NCBI GenBank assembly: GCA_019426215.1 | Contig: CM033395.1 | Location: 15,862,569-15,926,568 of the forward strand | Direction: 5' to 3' | DNA length: 64,000 nucleotides | Source of the DNA: Buddleja alternifolia | Lineage: Eukaryota; Streptophyta; Magnoliopsida; Lamiales; Scrophulariaceae | Shown here: piece by piece, positions 1 to 12,400 of the stretch | Position numbering within the stretch: the stretch's first letter is position 1 | Layout of the letters: each line of letters begins with the position of its first letter | Notes under the pieces: model-generated | Database searches by the model: none | Told to the model about the DNA's origin: nothing | The model's input: the letters and a program-made list of their open reading frames with translations, nothing else | Made by a program: the position numbers and the translations under genes

Positions 1-472
1 AATATTGAAGATATGGAAATATCTTATTTGATAAGATATGATATATTTGATATGTATCAAATATATGAAAATATCTTTTTAGTTGGAAAGATATCCAATT
101 AATTAAGGAAGAGAGTTATTCTAATTAATTAGGTAACTAATTGATATGGAAAGATATTAGGAATATATATTAGGATAAATATTGAAGATATGGAGATATC
201 TTATTTGATAAGATATGATATATTTGATATGTATCAAATATATAGAAATATCTTTTTAGTTGGAAAGATATCCAATTAATTAAGGAAGAGAGTTTTTCTA
301 ATTAATTAGGTAACTAATTGATGTGGAAAGATCTTAGGAATATATATTAGGATAAATATTGAAGATATGGAAATATCTTATTGATAAGATATGATATATT
401 TGATATGTATCAAATATATGGAAATATCTTCTTAATTGGAAAGATATCCAATTAATTGAGGAAGAGAGTTTG
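1..472 (+). repeat. 177-bp tandem repeat inside LTR of element A (about 2.7 copies)
   Basis: The phrase AATATTGAAGATATGG recurs at 1, 178 and 355, giving an exact 177-bp period. The units are nearly identical and extremely AT-rich, with palindromic pieces such as ATATGATATATTTGATATG. The 3' LTR has only about 1.2 copies (7420-7590), so the two LTRs differ in repeat number. Confidence 0.9.
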
Positions 473-1101
473 AGAAAGAATGGAAACTAAATAAAATAAC
501 AAATATATATATATATATATAAATATCGAAAGTGTTAACACACACACACTAAGTGTGTAAGTGTGTGTGGGCGTGTAGCCCTATATATATGTATGTGTTG
601 TTTTATTTTTTAATTTATGAATCATTCAACTAATTTTAAGTTTCTCTCAAGAAGTTTTTAAGATGAAAACAAGGTTTAAAGTTTCAATACTTCCTCTCTA
701 ACTCTTCCACCTCTTTCACAAAAATTTTTCCAACTCATGTGTTGAGTATGAAGAACACATAATATATTCCTACCCATTTACATAAGTCAAGATTCGATAT
801 TCTCCTTGCTAGCACTGGTGGAGATAATCAAGGGTACGAGCTAAGGTGTGGATAAACTTAGAGGAGCAACGCTTGGGGCGCTAGGGCAAACCCATCCGGA
901 GAGGTGTAGCAGGGAGTTGCTTAAAAAGACGTTGATTCTTGGTCTTCAAGAGGTAAACACGAGAAAACTTCATGTAGGATAGTTTTGAATCCGGTGGTAC
1001 CATGTCTATCTAGCCCTAATTTTGAGGATGCCGCTTTCATTTTTAAAATTATATGTCTTCCGCTGCGCTGGCGTCCCGGGGGGTTCGTACCGATCCCAAC
1101 A
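1..1101 (+). repeat. 5' LTR of copia-type element A (partial, runs off the left edge)
   Basis: This segment is closely matched by 7420-8222, in the same orientation. It ends in CCCAACA, one base before a sequence complementary to initiator methionine tRNA, which fixes its right end at 1101. The left end lies outside the window: the other LTR is about 2.16 kb, and its first 1.35 kb has no counterpart here. The first 470 bases are a tandem array with a 177-bp period (see separate entry). The terminal part carries the shared block from the CACTAAGTGTGTAAGTG motif to the end. Confidence 0.85.
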
Positions 1102-1102
1102 G

Positions 1103-1115
1103 TGGTATCAGAGCC
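1103..1115 (+). other. Primer binding site of element A (initiator Met tRNA)
   Basis: TGGTATCAGAGCC starts one base after the CA that ends the LTR. It is the standard copia primer site complementary to the 3' end of initiator methionine tRNA. It sets the left LTR boundary and shows that the element reads on the plus strand. Confidence 0.9.
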
Positions 1116-3480
1116 AAGGTTTTGACATGGCTCGGATTATTTGTATGTGTTTATGTTTATATGCTTTAAATTTTGTTTTATCGCATGTAAAATGGATTGA
1201 ATTTTCTGATTTTATTTTTGGACTGATTAAAATCGTTTAAATCTGAAAATTGGTTTGGATCTGAAAACGTATTTTTCGAAATCTAAAATTGCGTTTTGTA
1301 AATTTGGATATGGCTGCGTTTTTGATTCATGAATATTCATGCGTATTTTGGGTTCGATGGTGGAAGAAAAATATTGTCCCGCGACAACACTCGCGTGCCG
1401 TCGTTGATCCGCCGAAACCACCTCGCGTGAACAGCGAACAACCACGGTCGCGGACGGCGCTATCCGAAATAGCGACGTCATGCGCTATGGTATGTGAAAC
1501 GGGGCAGCGCGCTACCCGGTGAATCGAAAACAGGCCGTCGTCGGGTTAAACCCTAGGGTATTTCCAAATTTTGGTAAATTACAATTTGGCCCTTTGGGGT
1601 TATTCTGTAAGTTTATATTTTGGGTTTAAAATGCGATTGAATATATTTTTTAGCTTGAACCTAAAAATGGACTTTTCAAAAATATGGACTTTTATTTATA
1701 TTTTGAAAGGACGAAATAAAATTAGTATTTTATTGACTTTCAAGATTAAAATAAAAATTGAGTTTTTTGAAAAAGAGTTTTTATTTAAATTTTGAAAGGA
1801 CGAAATAAAATCGATATTTTATTAACTTTCAAAATTAAAATAAAATTAGATATTCAAAAATATGATTCTGTTATTTATATTTCGAAAGGACGAGATAAAA
1901 TTAGTATTTTATTGACTTTTGAAATTAAAATAAAATTGAAGTTTTATATTGGCCTTTCTTTGAAGAAATAAATTTCTTCATGTTTTTCCAAAGTATGGAA
2001 AATTTTGAAAGGATGAAATAAAATTAGTATTTTATTGACTTTTGATATTAAAATGAAATCGAGTTTTATAAAAAATTTGGTGTCCTTATAATTAAGTGAA
2101 GAAGTGGACTTCTTCATGGACTTTCCAATAATATGATTTTTATTCAAATTCCAAGTATGAGATAAAATTGGTATTTTATGAAATTTGGAAATTGAATAAA
2201 ATAAATAATTTTTGAAATTGTGATTTTTTGGATTATATGAAAAAGTGGACTTTTTCATTGTTTTTCAAAATGTGTATTTATTATTTAGGTCTTGGAAAAT
2301 TAATATGCTATTAATTGATTCCTATAATAGAATAATATTAGAGTTTTGGAAATTTTCAGATAATTGGAGAATTATGATTTCCCATGGGATTTTCTGAAAA
2401 AAAAATTTAGAAAATAATTAATTGGTCCACTATTTGAATTAGATTATCTTTAATTAAAGCCGGTAAATTTATGTTTATGAAAGCATGATGCGAGCATGTA
2501 TTATGTGATTATGTGGTGATCCGGGTCCAGCCATAGACTAATCATTTTAATTTGAGGCCTGCGTACCATGTTTTCATTTTATGTACATGAGAGAAATTGT
2601 ATTGTTATAATTTGAAGACGGAGATGAAAACATCTTGAAGAAGGTGATGGAGACGTTCAAGCTCGAGGAGCTGTGAAGACCTTAGTGTAGGGTCCGGGTC
2701 CTTAGATTAGATTGGTCGACACCTTGATGGCTCGGGGTGTTTTTAGGATTGACTTGACTAGGATCACATTTACAGCTTTTATGTATAGCATGCTTGTTGT
2801 TATTTCTCGTTAGTATCTTATATATGGTATGCTATGTTGCATGATCACCTAAGAAACATAAATAATTGAAAATAGTGAGACCTTATATGTGAAAAACCCC
2901 ATATCCATATTAAGTCCATAAATGGATAAATCGGGGGCTGGAAGCTCCTTGATTAGGTCCAGTGCCTTCCACCATGAGTCGTGGGATGATGGCAAGTTTA
3001 GTGTAGCAATCTCACAACTAGGCCTTCTACTATGACAGGCAGTCATACTAGAAGTGCACACGGATCTCAGTCTACCTAAGGAGTTGACCATGAGTCGTGG
3101 GACTACCTTGGACACTGTTATTGTTGCGTGAGAATTTGATGGGTCGGACTTAAACAAAGATTAGCGTACGGTTGCATCGTGTTCTCGAGACGTACATGAA
3201 ATGTGAGGCAAACATTTCGAGAACCACATGGATGTGGATGGGGTCGTCGTGCCTGTTCAATGTCACCACCCATTAACCATGAGTCGTGGGATGAGGTAGG
3301 GGCATTTGACGCTCGAGCCCACTGAAATGGTTGCATTTCCCGTCTTTCTATCAGTGGGGTTGATGGAAATTGGAAAAATAGTGGGAGCACACGTGAAGTT
3401 AAAAGGTCCATAATTTCATGTGGATATAATCGATGATTGAATGCTAATGTTTTTTCCCTTTTTCGTAAAGTAATAGTCAC
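1116..3480 (+). other. Leader (5' untranslated region) of element A
   Basis: There is no credible coding sequence in these 2.4 kb. From about 1703 to 2230 there is a degenerate tandem array: a GGACGAAATAAAATTAGTAT-type segment recurs near 1709, 1797, 1891, 2012 and 2159 with irregular spacing. From 2970 to 3290 a short motif, CCATGAGTCGTGGGA, occurs three times. A long structured leader before gag is where retroelements usually keep packaging and dimerisation signals, but that role is inference here. Confidence 0.6.
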
Positions 3481-4297
3481 ATGGCTAAAACTCCACTCTC
3501 GGTAATCCTTGAAACTAATAAGCTAAATGGCCCGAACATCCCTAGCTGGTATCGCAGCCTAAAGATTGTGCTACAATCTGAAAGTCTTGACTATGTCCTG
3601 CCTCAGCCTGTTAAGCCTGCACCTGAGGCAAGCGCTCCGAGGGCTTCCCGCGATGCGCATAAGAAATGGCACAAAGACAATATCTATGTGCGTTGTCTCA
3701 TTCTTGCCTTCATGATTAATGAGTTGCAGAGGCAGTCTGAGACTGTGGAACACGCATCGGAAATCGTTGCTCCACTGGAAGAGCTATATGGCGTTAAGAT
3801 ACGCCGTGAGAGGTTTGCTATCTCTCGTGAGTTATTCAGGGCTCGCATGAGTGAAGGAACATCGGTCACCGACCATGTCTTGAGAATGATTACCTTGGTG
3901 AACTAACTCATTGACATAGAGGTGCCGATAAATCCTGACTTGGCTATTGATTTAGTACTTCAGTCGCTCTCTTCTGCCTACGATCAGTTCGTAGTGAATT
4001 TCAACATGAACCAATTGGTTGCCACTATTCCTGAGTTATTGGACATGTTGCGCACTGCTGAGGCAACGGTCAAGAAGGCAAAGCCTATGCTACTTGCTGA
4101 CACTTCTTCATCTCCCGCTTTTGATAATGATAAAAGCAAGAAGGGAAAAAAGAAGAAGAAGAAGAAGAAGAAGGGCAATGAACTGGAAACAAAGGTTGTC
4201 ATCAAGAAAGTCAAGAAGAAAATTGGGAAGTGTTTTAACTGCAAAAGGAAGGGACACTAGAAAGATCAATGCCCTGAGCCTCCTCGTGAGCACAAGA
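3481..4297 (+). pseudogene. Broken copia-type gag of element A
   Basis: It encodes a retrotransposon capsid-type protein. The reading begins at ATG 3481 with MAKTPLSVILETNKLNGPN and continues through the typical copia capsid pattern (a W-Y/W near residue 22, then helices) to a lysine-rich linker around 4137-4175 and a CCHC zinc knuckle CFNCKRKGH..DQC at 4231-4272. At least two in-frame stops break it: TAA at 3904-3906 and TAG at 4258-4260, the latter inside the knuckle where the family usually has an aromatic residue. Frame is kept across both stops. No protease, integrase, RT or RNase H follows. An element with two LTRs and only gag fits the class described in plants as TR-GAG. The gag domain is clear; whether any intact relative survives is not visible here. 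Confidence 0.85.
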
Positions 4298-6048
4298 AAG
4301 GTACATTTGTTGTAAAGTTAACTTGTTAGTTAACTGTGCTTCTTGAGTGTTATGACACTGTTAAAATACTCACTTATGCAATTGATTGCAGATGGTGGGA
4401 AGAAGCAGGAAACAAAGAAATGAGGTCGTGGTCTTGAAGACGCCAAGGAAGCGTTTGTCGTAGCCAAGGCTGAAGGACAAGAAATCATTTATTTGTCGTT
4501 TTAATTATGAGACAATGTTTTACCATGTTTTTGAATTAACGTTTGAACCATATTTTTACTCCACCTTGGTTTATAGATGGAGATTAAAGTTTTATTAAAA
4601 TGCATTTTTGTTATTTATGGTTCTACAATTAATTCTTATGACATGCTATCTTCACAACATTTGACTCATATCGTACAACAAATGCATACATTGATCTAGT
4701 TTCCGAAATAATAACCTTCGAAAGCGAATTAATCTATTAGACATGGAATAATGAGTGTAACCCTAAAATGGTCACATAAGATGTGATATGGAAACCACAC
4801 ACATCAAGGATGTGAAAGGTATTTCTTGTGTCAAGCAAACAGTGGGAACAATTGAGGATATAGATCCTTTTGTCTTGTGTTTACAAGTATCTTTGTGTTC
4901 TTACACTTGGAACAAAAGAGATCGTTTCATAATATCCTACCTTCAAGGTGAAGGAGTTCTTTCATAAAAGGATGAGGATAGTAATGAAAAATAAGGACTC
5001 AATAAACATAAACACCACTGGCAGTTAACATAGATAGACTAGTAAACCTATAAACTTAAGAACCCAAATTCTATATCCTTTGAGCCGAAAAATGCTGACA
5101 GTGGATATGAGGAAAGTCAAGATATCTTGACAAGTAGCGGAAGCCGGCCTAATAGCATAAATGCTTCAAAGATCAATCTACTGATTGAATCTTTCTGAAC
5201 GTAAGTTCTAAAAGGTTAATAGGTATACTGCTGGCTTGTTAGTATCATATGTTGGTAACGTTACATAAGTAACGTACATGTGATCATCATCTCAATTTTC
5301 CAAAAATGGACTTGAAAAAGGAAAGGCGTCTCAATTGCACTAAGTAGCAATATGTGTGGGTCGTTGGGTTGCCATAATCCTTTTCAGTGAGAACCCGTAG
5401 ATAATATGTTGACTAAGCTCAACATGGAAGAATTAAAAGGTAATTCATCCTATAAAGCATAAAACGAAACGTAGGTGCGATTCTATGAGTTTTAATAGGT
5501 GTTGACTAATACATTTCATGTATAAAGTCGAACTCCTATTTTGATCCAATAGATTGGATTGGTGTTGGTTATTGGACAACAACATGGGAAAATTGGAACT
5601 AGAAGCTCTAGTCTTAAGACATGAACTTAAGTGAAGATCGAGGATTTGTTTTATGCCCAATGGGAAAGTAAAGGCTAAAGACATCTCTTTAGAAGAGATA
5701 TAGGCTAACTATACCATTTAGGTCACGCATAAGAATGCGGTGATAAAAGGTGGTTAGATAGGTGAACCTATGAGGTTTTGCCAATAGAATATCAAGTACA
5801 TAAATACTATGATTATCGATAACGGTGTAAACTCTCAAAAAGGAGCAAAGGTCTCACCAATTATCTAAACATACCTAGTGACGAAGCGAATAATCTGAGA
5901 GATTATTTGATCAGAGTCAACATTTGAGTGGAACAAGTCAACTCGACAAAAACATGGCAAACCCTTTTTCACCAAACCCTTGAGTAGTAGCTGTGATCAA
6001 TAGGTCATCTGGACGATGGACCTGCGTGGGAACAGTAGGCTCTTGGGC
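4298..6048 (+). other. Non-coding 3' internal region of element A
   Basis: About 1.75 kb between gag and the polypurine tract where an autonomous copia element would carry pol. No ORF above about 80 codons, and no protease, integrase or RT motif in any frame. A short stretch near 5400-5430 loosely recalls the D-M-L-T-K motif at the end of copia RNase H, but it is too short to call. Confidence 0.6.
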
Positions 6049-6058
6049 AAGTGGGAGA
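6049..6058 (+). other. Polypurine tract of element A
   Basis: AAGTGGGAGA directly precedes T and then TGAAAGTGTTATG, the start of the 3' LTR. This AAGTGGGAGATTG context is the usual copia polypurine tract, used to prime plus-strand DNA. Confidence 0.8.
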
Positions 6059-6059
6059 T

Positions 6060-7342
6060 TGAAAGTGTTATGTGCCCAACAAGCCATCTGTTCGCTTGAA
6101 CATTAACACTGTGTCAGTCTTATCATTAAGATTACATCAAACCTGTTACGGAATGCTTCTTTATTGTTAAAACTAGTGATCGTATAGATAAAGATCCCAT
6201 GGATTACATATGGTTAGGGGAGGCGGTCAGGGAAAACATATAGAATGCTCTCAAAGACTGTAATCCTAATATTGTTCCAAGTCATAAAGGCTATGAGATG
6301 TGGAATATCACTGGCCTTGTCAAGACTTGTTCATGTATGTAACTCTTTCGAGAGGTCGACGCGTTCTATTGTCGATGCCTTGTATGGCAATACATGTGTG
6401 AAGATTCATACTGGATTACAGAATTGAACGGCCCCGCAAGGATTCCTCGTTGGAGCTGTCGAACTTAGAGTCCTTAGGTTTTCGTAGTGTGAGATAATCC
6501 TTAGACCTGAGATGTCATTGGAAAGGGTACTACCCACTCTGCTTTGATATGCACATGCACTATAGGAGAGTCATACGGCGTGTATGTTGGGTATAGTCTG
6601 GTAGTTACAGCAGAACAATTGACAGTCAAAGAGGGGATTCATCCAGGGTCACGAGTATCCGGAATTTCCTATGCTGTTGAGTGAAGCTGAATAATCAAAA
6701 AGTCTCTGGCCAGAGCATTGTCTTATAAGAAGGATTGATGATCCCTACTTGGAAGACCGGGTCATTAGTTGAACCAACATAGTCATAGTTTCCAAGGCTA
6801 TTAGGGTTTCGACCGTCGCCAAACCCTAGGTCTTAGACCGGAAATAGATGAAGGGATTCGACTCACACAAAGATCGAAATCTGGAGAGGTTTGCATTTTC
6901 ATCGTTAACATCTAGAAAGTCGTGGCGACGTTGCTAGGAATCGAACCACGACCAATAGGTGCCTTGGGTTAATTGGTGAAATTTATCCAAGGCCAAGTTA
7001 ATTATTATGAATAATTAATCTAGCTTATGGAAGGACTTATTGCTAGCTTGTTAATGAGCCTGAGGGGTCACACACAATAGTTAGTGTAGTACCTATTGGC
7101 TAATTAATTCTTTGCGAATTAATGGAGAGATTAATTAATTGGGAAAAAGAATAATTTAATTAAGTGGTCTTAATTAATAAAAGGTCTTACAATTTAATAT
7201 TGGATTATTAAATTGGAAAGACTAGTTAATTAATTAGTGGTCTAATTAATTAATGAAAGAGGGAATACATATATATTATATATAAATGGACGTGTATATA
7301 AGTGTGTAGATTTTGTGGAAATTTTATCTTGTTCACCAAGTC

Positions 7343-7373
<31 letters not shown>

Positions 7374-7614
7374 TTAATATATCTATCCTATAATACATTT
7401 GGTAGATCTATTCTAATCAATTAGGTAACTAATTGATATGGAAAGATCTTATGAATATATATTAGGATAAATATTGAAGATATGGAAATATCTTATTTGA
7501 TAAGATATGATATATTTGATATGTATCAAACATATGGAAATATCTTTTTAGTTGGAAAGATATCCAATTATTTAAGAAAGAGAGTTTGAGAAAGAATGGA
7601 AACTAAATAAAATA

Positions 7615-7646
<32 letters not shown>

Positions 7647-8222
7647 CACAAGTGTGAACACACACACTAAGTGTGTAAGTGTATGTGGGCATGTAGCCCT
7701 ATATATATGTATGTGTCGTTTTATTTTTTTAATTATGAATCATTCAACTAATTTTAAGTTTCTCTCAAGAAGTATTTAAGATAAAAACAAGGTTTAAAAT
7801 TTCAATACTTCCTCTCTAACTCTTCCACCTCTTTCACAAATATTCTTCCAACTCATGCGTTGAGTACGAAAAACACATAATATATTCCTACCCATTTACA
7901 TAAGTCAAGATTCAATATTCTCCCTGCTAGCACTGGTGCAGATAATCAAGGGTACGAGCTAAGGTGTGGATAAACTTAGAGGTGCAACGCTTGGGGCGCT
8001 AGGGAAAACCCATCCGGAGAGGTGTAGCAAGGAGTTGCTTAAAAAGACGTTGTTGATTCTTGGTCTTCAAGAGGTAAACACGAGAAAACTTCATGTAGGA
8101 TAGTTTTGAATCCAATGGTACCATGTCTACCTAGCCCTAATTTCGGGGATGCCGCTTTAATTTTTAAAATTATATGTCTTCCGCTGCGCCGGCGTCCTCG
8201 GGGGTTCGTACCAATCCCAACA
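6060..8222 (+). repeat. 3' LTR of element A (about 2.16 kb)
   Basis: It begins TGAAAGTG after the polypurine tract and ends CCCAACA, with TG..CA ends. The last 800 bp align with 1-1101, while the first 1.35 kb has no partner in the window because the 5' LTR is cut by the edge. The region 6500-7100 is recognisably homologous, in reverse complement, to 42.6-43.1 kb. Microsatellites are embedded: a TA run at 7345-7371 and AC/TA runs at 7615-7648. The LTR is unusually long for a copia element. Confidence 0.8.
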
Positions 8223-8253
<31 letters not shown>

Positions 8254-8296
8254 TTGGTTTTTATGGAATAATACACAAGGTGAAATCATTCTAACA
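8223..8296 (+). repeat. Remnant of 5' LTR of copia element B, split by element A
   Basis: TATATTGGTTTTTATGGAATAATACAC... CTAACA matches the end of the 133-bp LTR at 12865-12997. The match starts in a TA run just where element A ends, so A is inserted in this LTR. The missing first part (about 80 bp) should lie left of element A, outside the window. Confidence 0.8.
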
Positions 8297-8307
8297 TGGT
8301 ATCGAGC
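8297..8307 (+). other. Primer binding site of element B
   Basis: TGGTATCGAGC follows the LTR terminal CA directly. It is one base shorter than the canonical TGGTATCAGAGC methionine primer site, a variant common in short-LTR copia elements. Confidence 0.75.
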
Positions 8308-8692
8308 CTGGAATCCTAGAACCCTAAAAAAAATTTCGGCTGCCTCCCTTCCCGCCGTGCCGCGCCGCGCCTTTGTCGTGCTGCCTACACCGCGCCATCA
8401 TGCCACCGCCGCACCATTTCTCTACTGTTTTCAGCCGATCTCCAACCTTTCTCAATCCGTTGTTTTCTTTCAACGTAAAACTCTTCCACTACATAGCCTC
8501 ATAACGCCGCTGGCCTTTCCTTCTCACGGTAAAGTTCTTTGTTTACTGTTTTCTATTCTTATTTTCTTGCGTTCATTGTGTTTGTATTGCATCCCTATCT
8601 TGTCTCAAACCGATGAAACTTCCCACTGATACTACACTTCCCACACCCGAACCAAATCATCCACCCCCTCTTCACCCGTCACTTCATGCGGG

Positions 8693-9484
8693 TAATTTTT
8701 CAATCTTTCAATTTTAAACTTTCTAATCAAGATTCAAATTATAAATTATGGCGGGGAATGTTTTTAGATGTCTGTCGTAGTTACTATGTCATTGATCACT
8801 TAACCGTTAAATCTAAACCAAAAGATGAAAAATGATCATGACTAGTTTGCTCTTGATTGAACAATCAAACCATGGTTTTATTCTACCATTGACATTAAAC
8901 TTCTGAAAAATATAAATCCTGGAACCGTTATTGCTAATGAAGTTTGGTTTACTATTGAAGATAATTTCTGAAATAATAAACTCTCCAGTTTCATGCAAGT
9001 TAATGAGCATTATAGAAATTTTCAAAAAGACTCTTTATCGAATTCTCAATATTGTCAAGAAATAAAGTCTATGGATAACACTTTAGCCGATTTAGATGCT
9101 CCTGTGTCATACCAAGATTTTATTCTTGAAGGTTTACCCGTGTCATATCTTTCTCTCGTTAACATTATCACCACTATAAAACCCTTCCCATCCTTCTCTG
9201 ATGTTCGAAATTCGCTCTTATCTCATGAAACTAAGGAAAATCGGTTTCATTCATCTCTCTCTTCCCCCACCTCAAACACAACCCTATACACTCAAAGCCA
9301 ACCTGGTCGCAATACAAATAGTAACAATACAAACAAAGGTAAGAATCAGGGATGTAACTTTGGCCATGGTGATGGAGCACTGCCGACCAGTCCTTCTTCG
9401 AGCTTCAACTCACCTAGCCCATGGCCTCTTGGCCCTTTTTCCACCTCTAGGATCTCCTTGCAGTATGTTCAGCACATTCCATGA
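8693..9484 (+). pseudogene. Decayed gag of copia element B
   Basis: The clearest part is the frame from 8993 to 9484: a capsid-type helical segment (YCQEIKSMDNTLADLDAPVS, then F-I-L-E-G-L-P) typical of gag of short-LTR plant copia elements, followed by a Ser/Thr/Asn-rich linker. Upstream, 8700-8990 contains the expected N-terminal half but with several stops. The zinc knuckle cannot be read intact; only a C-N-F-G-H remnant near 9355 is visible. No functional protein is expected. Confidence 0.7.
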
Positions 9485-12400
9485 GGACCACGACTTCTTG
9501 AACCCCTTCAACCACAATCTGGGTCCCTGGCTTCCTCTTTTGCAGCTCAGCAATTCACTACTCCCTCTCTTTCACCATGGTATGCACTGTCACCATCAAA
9601 TCAGCCCGGTCTCCTTTCGAGTCCCGGCCCTCCAGTCTATGGCCATCTTTCGTCTGCCGTCTCATCTCCTCACCATGTCTGGTCTCCTTCTCCTGCTCCA
9701 GTTACTCAATCTCCGTCTCCTCAACCGTTTATCTAGCCAACTACGAATCACTCTCACTGTTTCAGACGATGATACTTCAGCAGCCTGACGACGAATGGTA
9801 TATGGACACTGGGGCGACATCTTACATGTCCACTAATCCAGGTAATCTATATAATCTTGTACCTTGTGCTTTATCTAAATCAATAATGGTTGGTGATGGT
9901 GATGCTATTCCGCTTCATTCTATTGGCTCGTTTTCCATCCCCTCTTCTACATATCCCTTGCACCTTAAGAATATTTTAGTTTCCTCCGATCTTGTTAAAA
10001 ATCTTGTCTCTGTCCATCAACTTACTTGAGATAATCATTGTATTATAGATTTTGACCCTTATGGTATTTTTGTGAAGGATCTTAGGTCCGGCGAGTTAAT
10101 TTTTTGGAGTGATAGCGTGGGCGATTTATATCAAATGCGTTCTATCTCTTCCATTGACTCTACCTATCAAGTTCTTCTTCATGTTTCACCTGATGTCTGG
10201 CCTCGTCGTCTTGGCCACCCCGGATCCTCTATTTTTCGTTTACTTTGTTCTAGAAATTTTATTCAATGTAATAAACCTAACTTTAGTACTTTGTGCCAAG
10301 CTTGTCAGCTTGGAAAGCATAAGCGTTTTTCTTTTTCTAGTTTTACTTCTTCTAGTAGTTGTTTGTTTGACGTTGCTCATTCGGATTTGTGGACTTCTCC
10401 CATTTCTAGTTTGAATGGTTTTCGCTACAATATTATTTTTCTTGATGATTTTTCTCACTTTCTTTGGGATTTTCCTTTATGGCATAAATCTGATGTTTTT
10501 AAAAATTTTCTTAATTTCTCTTCTTATATTAAAACACAATTTAATCACAACATTCGTAATTTTCACTGTGACCATGGTAGAGAATTTGATAATAAAAACT
10601 TTCACGAATTTTTGATCAAAATGGTATTAAGTTTCGGTTCTCTTGTCCACACATGTCACAACAAAATGGAAAAGGCGGAATGAACTATACAATCCGTGAA
10701 CAATGTTATTCGAACATTAGTTTTTCAAGCCATGCTCTCTTCTTGTTTTTGGATCGAAGCTCTTAATATGGCTACTCTCTTAATATTCTTCCCACCACCA
10801 CTTTATATCTTCGTACTCCTTTCTAAATTTTATAAAATGTTTTTCCCTCTTATAATCATTTACGTGTTTTTGGTTGTCTATGCTATCCAATTATTTCCTC
10901 TACTACTCCTCATAAGCTAGTTCCTCATTCCACTTCTTTCTTATTTCTAGGATATCCTCCTCATCACAAGGGTTTTCGTTGTCTTGATCATCATAATAAT
11001 AAAATTGTTATTTCTAGGCACGCGAAATTTGATTAAAACATCTTCATTTTCCCCCCCTATAATTCTCCTCCTATGATTTTCTGCACACAGACGATGAGCT
11101 CTCTCCTCTTATTCATCATGCTCAATCTTCTTCATCTACGCCGTCTGCGACCAATCCCCTCCCTCCTCTCGAATTGGCTGCCCCGTTCCCCCCGTCTCGT
11201 GCCTCGCTTGGTCCTCTTCTCCGTTTTTTCTCCCTCTCCTCCCGCGGCTGCTCCATCTAATCCTGTCCCTCCACCATCTCATCTAATTACTACTCGTTCA
11301 AAATCATATCATCAAACCGCGCTCTATCCTCAATCTCTCTAGCTCCATCGCTTCTGACATTTCACTGCTTGCTCGTTCTCATATTCAGGCCCTTTGGGAT
11401 CCACATTGGAAGGAAGCTATTACTGCTAAGCTTTTGGCTCTTCACTCAAACTATACTTGGGATCTCATCCCTTGTCCTCCCAATGTTAATCTCGTCAGCT
11501 CAAAATGGATCTTTCATCACAAACTTTGGTCTGACAACTCTCTTGAATGCTATAAAGCTCGTTTTGTCGCACAAGGCTTTACTCCACATCTTGGTGTTGA
11601 CTATGATGACAAGTTCAGCCCCATTGTTAACGCACCACCATTCACACCGTCTTAGCTATCACCACCTCTCACTCTTGCTTATTCACCAATTTGATGTTAG
11701 AAATGCCTTTCTCCATGGTCACCTTACCAAAACGGTCTTCATGAAACAATCACATAGTTTCTTGACTCTACTCACCTTAATCATCTTTGTCGTCTAAAGA
11801 AAGCTCTGAATGGCCTCAAACAAGCCCCTCAAGCATGGCATTATTGGTTTGCTTATTTTATTTCTATTCTCGGCTTTGTGCGTAGTTGTGTTGATGAATC
11901 TTTGTTTATTCTCCATACAACATCTTACACGGACTTTCTTCTTTTATATGTCGATGATATAATTCTCACGGTCTCTTCTTCATCTCTCCTCTCCTCTATC
12001 ACGAGTCGTCTATCTGCCAAATTCTCCATGCCTGATCTCAGCCATCTGCTTTATTTTTTGGGAATTTCTGTCTCTAGTTTCTCCTTAAGTCTCTTCCTTT
12101 CTCAATCCAAATTTGCCCTTGAAATTCTTGAACGTGCCAATATGGTTTCCTGTAATCCCGTCTCCACTCCAGTTGACACAAATTCTAAGCTCTCCTCGAA
12201 TTCTTCTAGTCCTATCTCTGATCATACCTTATATCGTAGTTTAGCGGGTGCTCTTCAATATCCTACTTTTACTCGTCCCGATATCACTTACACGGTTCAA
12301 AAAATATGCCTATTCTTGCTTGATCCTCGTGAGCATCACATGAACGCATTAAAACGCGTTCTCCGTTACATAAAGGGTACGACTTCTGAGGGTTTAGTTA

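Noticed and set aside
5380..5440. Possible end of copia RNase H (D-x-M-L-T-K-like residues) in element A
   Set aside because: Too short, and no other pol motif is near it.
8174..8629. 151-codon plus frame crossing the end of element A
   Set aside because: It crosses the LTR border, a TA microsatellite and the primer site of element B. Not a gene.
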